DNA of 64,000 bases, taken from contig JAKVOO010000001.1 of assembly GCA_022482735.1 (NCBI GenBank), forward strand, positions 615,699 through 679,698. Direction: 5' to 3'. The stretch's first letter is position 1. The number at the start of each line of letters is the position of its first letter. The notes below the pieces were generated by a model, which worked only from the letters and a program-made list of their open reading frames with translations, ran no database searches and was not told where the DNA came from. The DNA comes from Bacilli bacterium (GTDB lineage: Bacteria > Bacillota_I > Bacilli_A > RFN20 > CAG-826). Made by a program: the position numbers and the translations under genes. This document shows, one piece after another, positions 61,949 through 64,000 of the stretch.

Positions 61949-61976
61949 ATAATAACATAGTTTTTTACTCTGTCAA
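61949..61976 (-). promoter_or_regulatory. Promoter of the lysine-riboswitch operon
   Basis: TTGACA (61971-61976, perfect), 16 bases, TATTAT (61949-61954); start of RNA predicted near 61942, at the first bases of the aptamer. From 61977 to 62115 I see no other feature besides the AAGGAGAG of the next gene. Confidence 0.75.
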
Positions 61977-62115
61977 AAAAAATTAAGTAAGCCATAAATC
62001 CCAAAAAGAATGATTTTCTTTGATAATGGCATAAAAAGGCTGTATTTATTGGCGTTAAGCCCTTACAATATAAAAGCACTTAACAAAAAATATTTTTTTA
62101 AGGAGAGTAATATTT

Positions 62116-63819
62116 ATGAACAAGCAAGCTATTTACCATCAACCAGAAAGTCCCCTTGGATTCGCCACGACCCCCACGACTTTTGTTCTTCGTCTACGGG
62201 TGGCTAAAAATGATAACTTTAAATCTATTAAAATCATATACGGAATGAAGTATCTTTTTTCTTCCAAACGTGAAGAAAAAAATATGGAGCGCTGCTATGA
62301 AGACCAGCTTTTTGCTTACTACGAAATCAGGTTAACAACCTCGGACACGCGTTTAGCTTATATTTTTCTTTTGTCTAGTGAAGACGGAGAATTGTATTAT
62401 AGCGAAGACGGACTTACTACTACTTATGATTTTAATACCGCTTTTTATAATCATTTCCAGTTACCATACACTAATGACATTGATTTAGTCGATGTTCCTA
62501 GTTGGGTTAACCACACCGTATTTTATCAGATATTTGTTGAGCGCTTTGCGCGCGGACAAAAAAACAAAAAAGATGACTATATCAATATTAAATGGGGTGA
62601 TCCGATTACTCCAAAATGTTTTGCGGGAGGTGATATTCAAGGAATAATTGATCATCTCGATTACTTAGTTCATCTTGGAATTAATGCTTTATATTTGACT
62701 CCAATTTTTCTTTCACCCAGCAACCATAAATACGACATTGTTGATTATAGAACCATCGATCCGATGTTCGGTGATGAGAAAATTTTCACTACGCTCGTAC
62801 ACGAGGCTCATCGGCGTAACATTAAAATTGTTTTAGATGCCGTTTTTAATCATTGCTCGGATAAAAACCCTTGGTGGCAAGATGTCGTTAAAAACGGAAA
62901 AAAATCTCCCTATTTTGATTACTTTATTGTCCATGGCGATAAAGTATCCCTTAACCCGGTTAATTATGAAACTTTCTCTACCGTTCGCTATATGCCAAAA
63001 CTCAATACTTCGAATCGCCGCTTACAAACTGAACTACTATCGATCGCCACCTACTACATTCGCAAATTTGATATTGATGGCTGGCGCCTTGATGTTTCTG
63101 ATGAGGTTTCTCACGTTTTCTGGCGGGAATTTCGTAAGGCAATCAAGGAAGTTAAGCCGGAAGCCATAATTCTCGGAGAGAATTGGCATGGAAGCCAAAG
63201 TTGGCTTCAAGGCGATCAATTTGATGGCATCATGAATTACTCTTATACTAAGGCGGCGCTCGATTATTTTGCAACTAAACGATATACGGCAAAGGATATG
63301 GCCAATCGACTTAATGAAATACTCCTTCGTTATCAAGATCCCATCAATCGCATGATGCTAAATCTTTTAGATAGTCACGACACGCATCGCTTCTTCACTC
63401 AAGTGGAAGAGGATAAAAACAAAATGCTATCAGCTATTGCTTTGACCATGGTCTTCCCTGGTATGCCTTGCATCTATTACGGAACAGAAATTCCCCTGCC
63501 CGGAGGATACGATCCCGACTGCCGGCGCTGCTTCCCTTGGAATCAAGACATTATGAACAGTGTCTTCTTTCAAAAAGTGAAATCCTTGATTGCTGTTCAT
63601 CGTGATAATGCGGTTTTTGATCACTATCAATATCAAGTCAAAAGTGATCGTAATGGCCTCCTATATGTCAAACGTTTATCGCCTAAAAATAAAATCATCT
63701 ATATATCTAATGAGACCGACAAACCGCAAGAAATCACGGACTATAACGAAATATTAATAGAAAACCGATTCAGCAAAGGAACACTCCTTCCCCATGGCTT
63801 TATCATTTGTCAAAAATAA
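62116..63819 (+). CDS. Cyclomaltodextrinase/neopullulanase-type alpha-glucosidase (GH13, CBM34)
   Basis: 567 residues. N-terminal 125 residues are the CBM34-like domain of the GH13_20 subfamily. Barrel: VFYQIFVERFARG, LGINALYLTPIFLSPSNHKYD, VLDAVFNHCSD, DGWRLDVSDEV with nucleophile Asp326, ILGENWH with acid Glu355, LLDSHDT with Asp422, PGMPCIYYGTEIPLPGG. Cytoplasmic (no signal), so it splits imported maltodextrins or cyclodextrins, and pullulan fragments. ATG 62116 follows AAGGAGAG. It diverges from the lysine operon and stands alone. Unrelated to the galactan genes apart from general glycan use. Confidence 0.93.
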   Translation: MNKQAIYHQPESPLGFATTPTTFVLRLRVAKNDNFKSIKIIYGMKYLFSSKREEKNMERCYEDQLFAYYEIRLTTSDTRLAYIFLLSSEDGELYYSEDGLTTTYDFNTAFYNHFQLPYTNDIDLVDVPSWVNHTVFYQIFVERFARGQKNKKDDYINIKWGDPITPKCFAGGDIQGIIDHLDYLVHLGINALYLTPIFLSPSNHKYDIVDYRTIDPMFGDEKIFTTLVHEAHRRNIKIVLDAVFNHCSDKNPWWQDVVKNGKKSPYFDYFIVHGDKVSLNPVNYETFSTVRYMPKLNTSNRRLQTELLSIATYYIRKFDIDGWRLDVSDEVSHVFWREFRKAIKEVKPEAIILGENWHGSQSWLQGDQFDGIMNYSYTKAALDYFATKRYTAKDMANRLNEILLRYQDPINRMMLNLLDSHDTHRFFTQVEEDKNKMLSAIALTMVFPGMPCIYYGTEIPLPGGYDPDCRRCFPWNQDIMNSVFFQKVKSLIAVHRDNAVFDHYQYQVKSDRNGLLYVKRLSPKNKIIYISNETDKPQEITDYNEILIENRFSKGTLLPHGFIICQK

Positions 63820-63938
63820 AAAAAGCCAACTCGTGGATTAAGCGAGCTGGCCGGCATACGGATGGATGGGTTTTTCCGTAAGCCTGAAAACGGGGATATT
63901 GTAGACGATCTCTCATCTACACCCTTAATACTTTTTGG
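63815..63938 (-). ncRNA. Candidate structured RNA with intrinsic terminator
   Basis: On the minus strand three hairpins follow each other: GTAGATGA-GAGA-TCGTCTAC (63901-63920, GNRA loop), GGCTTACGGA/TCCGTATGCC (63853-63884, one mismatch, CCATCC loop), and GCCAGCTCG/CGAGTTGGC (63825-63851) followed by seven T. A weak promoter (TTGAAT, 19 bases, TAAAAT, 63945-63975) precedes. No ORF with an RBS is present. It may be a small RNA or the 3' leader/riboswitch-like part of a transcript; no known family is recognised. Confidence 0.4.
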
Positions 63939-64000
63939 CAAATAATTTTATTGGAATTTTTTTATTTTTATTCAACGGTCACCGATTTTGCTAGGTTACG

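Noticed and set aside
1..64000. Recoding of TGA as Trp (Mycoplasma-type code)
   Set aside because: Many genes end in TGA at the expected length and Trp positions use TGG.
1..64000. CRISPR arrays, tRNA or rRNA genes
   Set aside because: No regular direct repeats with spacers and no tRNA cloverleaf or rRNA sequence was seen by eye.

Overview
The window reads as a chromosomal segment of a low-GC, monoderm bacterium of the Bacilli/Erysipelotrichales-to-Mollicutes-relative kind. It shows lipobox lipoproteins, Gram-positive style ribosome binding sites, a lysine riboswitch, LicD and TagD proteins, CapE/F/G sugar enzymes and MalEFG-type transport. TGA is used as a stop and Trp is TGG, so this is not the Mycoplasma code. 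The exact taxon is inference. Nearly all genes lie on the minus strand.

Region 1 (1-12,566) is one tightly packed minus-strand operon for beta-1,4-galactan (type I arabinogalactan) use. In order of transcription it holds an AraC regulator, a secreted GH53 galactanase with a CBM61-like module, a 601-residue protein of unknown family, a small zinc-ribbon protein, a cytoplasmic GH53, a binding lipoprotein, two MalF/MalG-type permeases, a sugar-binding lipoprotein and a second lipoprotein GH53 cut by the window edge. Surface GH53 enzymes would cut galactan, the ABC importer take up oligomers (its ATPase is not here), and the cytoplasmic GH53 plus possibly the 601-residue protein finish them. No recognisable beta-galactosidase is present.

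Region 2 (12,813-30,409) is a surface-polysaccharide cluster: a polymerase, a UDP-L-FucNAc pathway (CapE, CapF, CapG), a priming transferase, glycosyltransferases, a Wzz-like protein with a degenerate tyrosine-kinase domain, TagD plus LicD, GalE, and a 1,363-residue fusion of polymerase, glycosyltransferase and flippase. Its ugd gene is broken by a nonsense codon.

Region 3 (30,490-52,627) is a second, visibly more AT-rich polysaccharide operon, scarred by mobile DNA: a complete IS30 element with a 16-bp target duplication, a complete IS110 element with a candidate bridge RNA, and remnants of IS3- and IS21-type elements. Fragments of a conjugative element include a VirB4-like piece fused in frame to a beheaded nucleotide-sugar epimerase. 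Genes for dTDP-sugars (RmlA, B, C plus a reductase), a flippase, an EpsG-type polymerase, glycosyltransferases, acyltransferases and an unexpected thiolase plus ketoacyl-reductase pair remain. A second ugd copy is also broken, and the first priming transferase has lost its C-terminus next to a 10-base C tract.

Region 4 (52,694-64,000) is housekeeping or accessory: a Na/phosphate symporter, an ATP-grasp enzyme, a flavoprotein, a CBS-nitroreductase fusion with a cation efflux protein, a LacI-type regulator, an amino-acid ABC importer under a lysine riboswitch, a cyclomaltodextrinase, and a structured possible ncRNA at the right edge.
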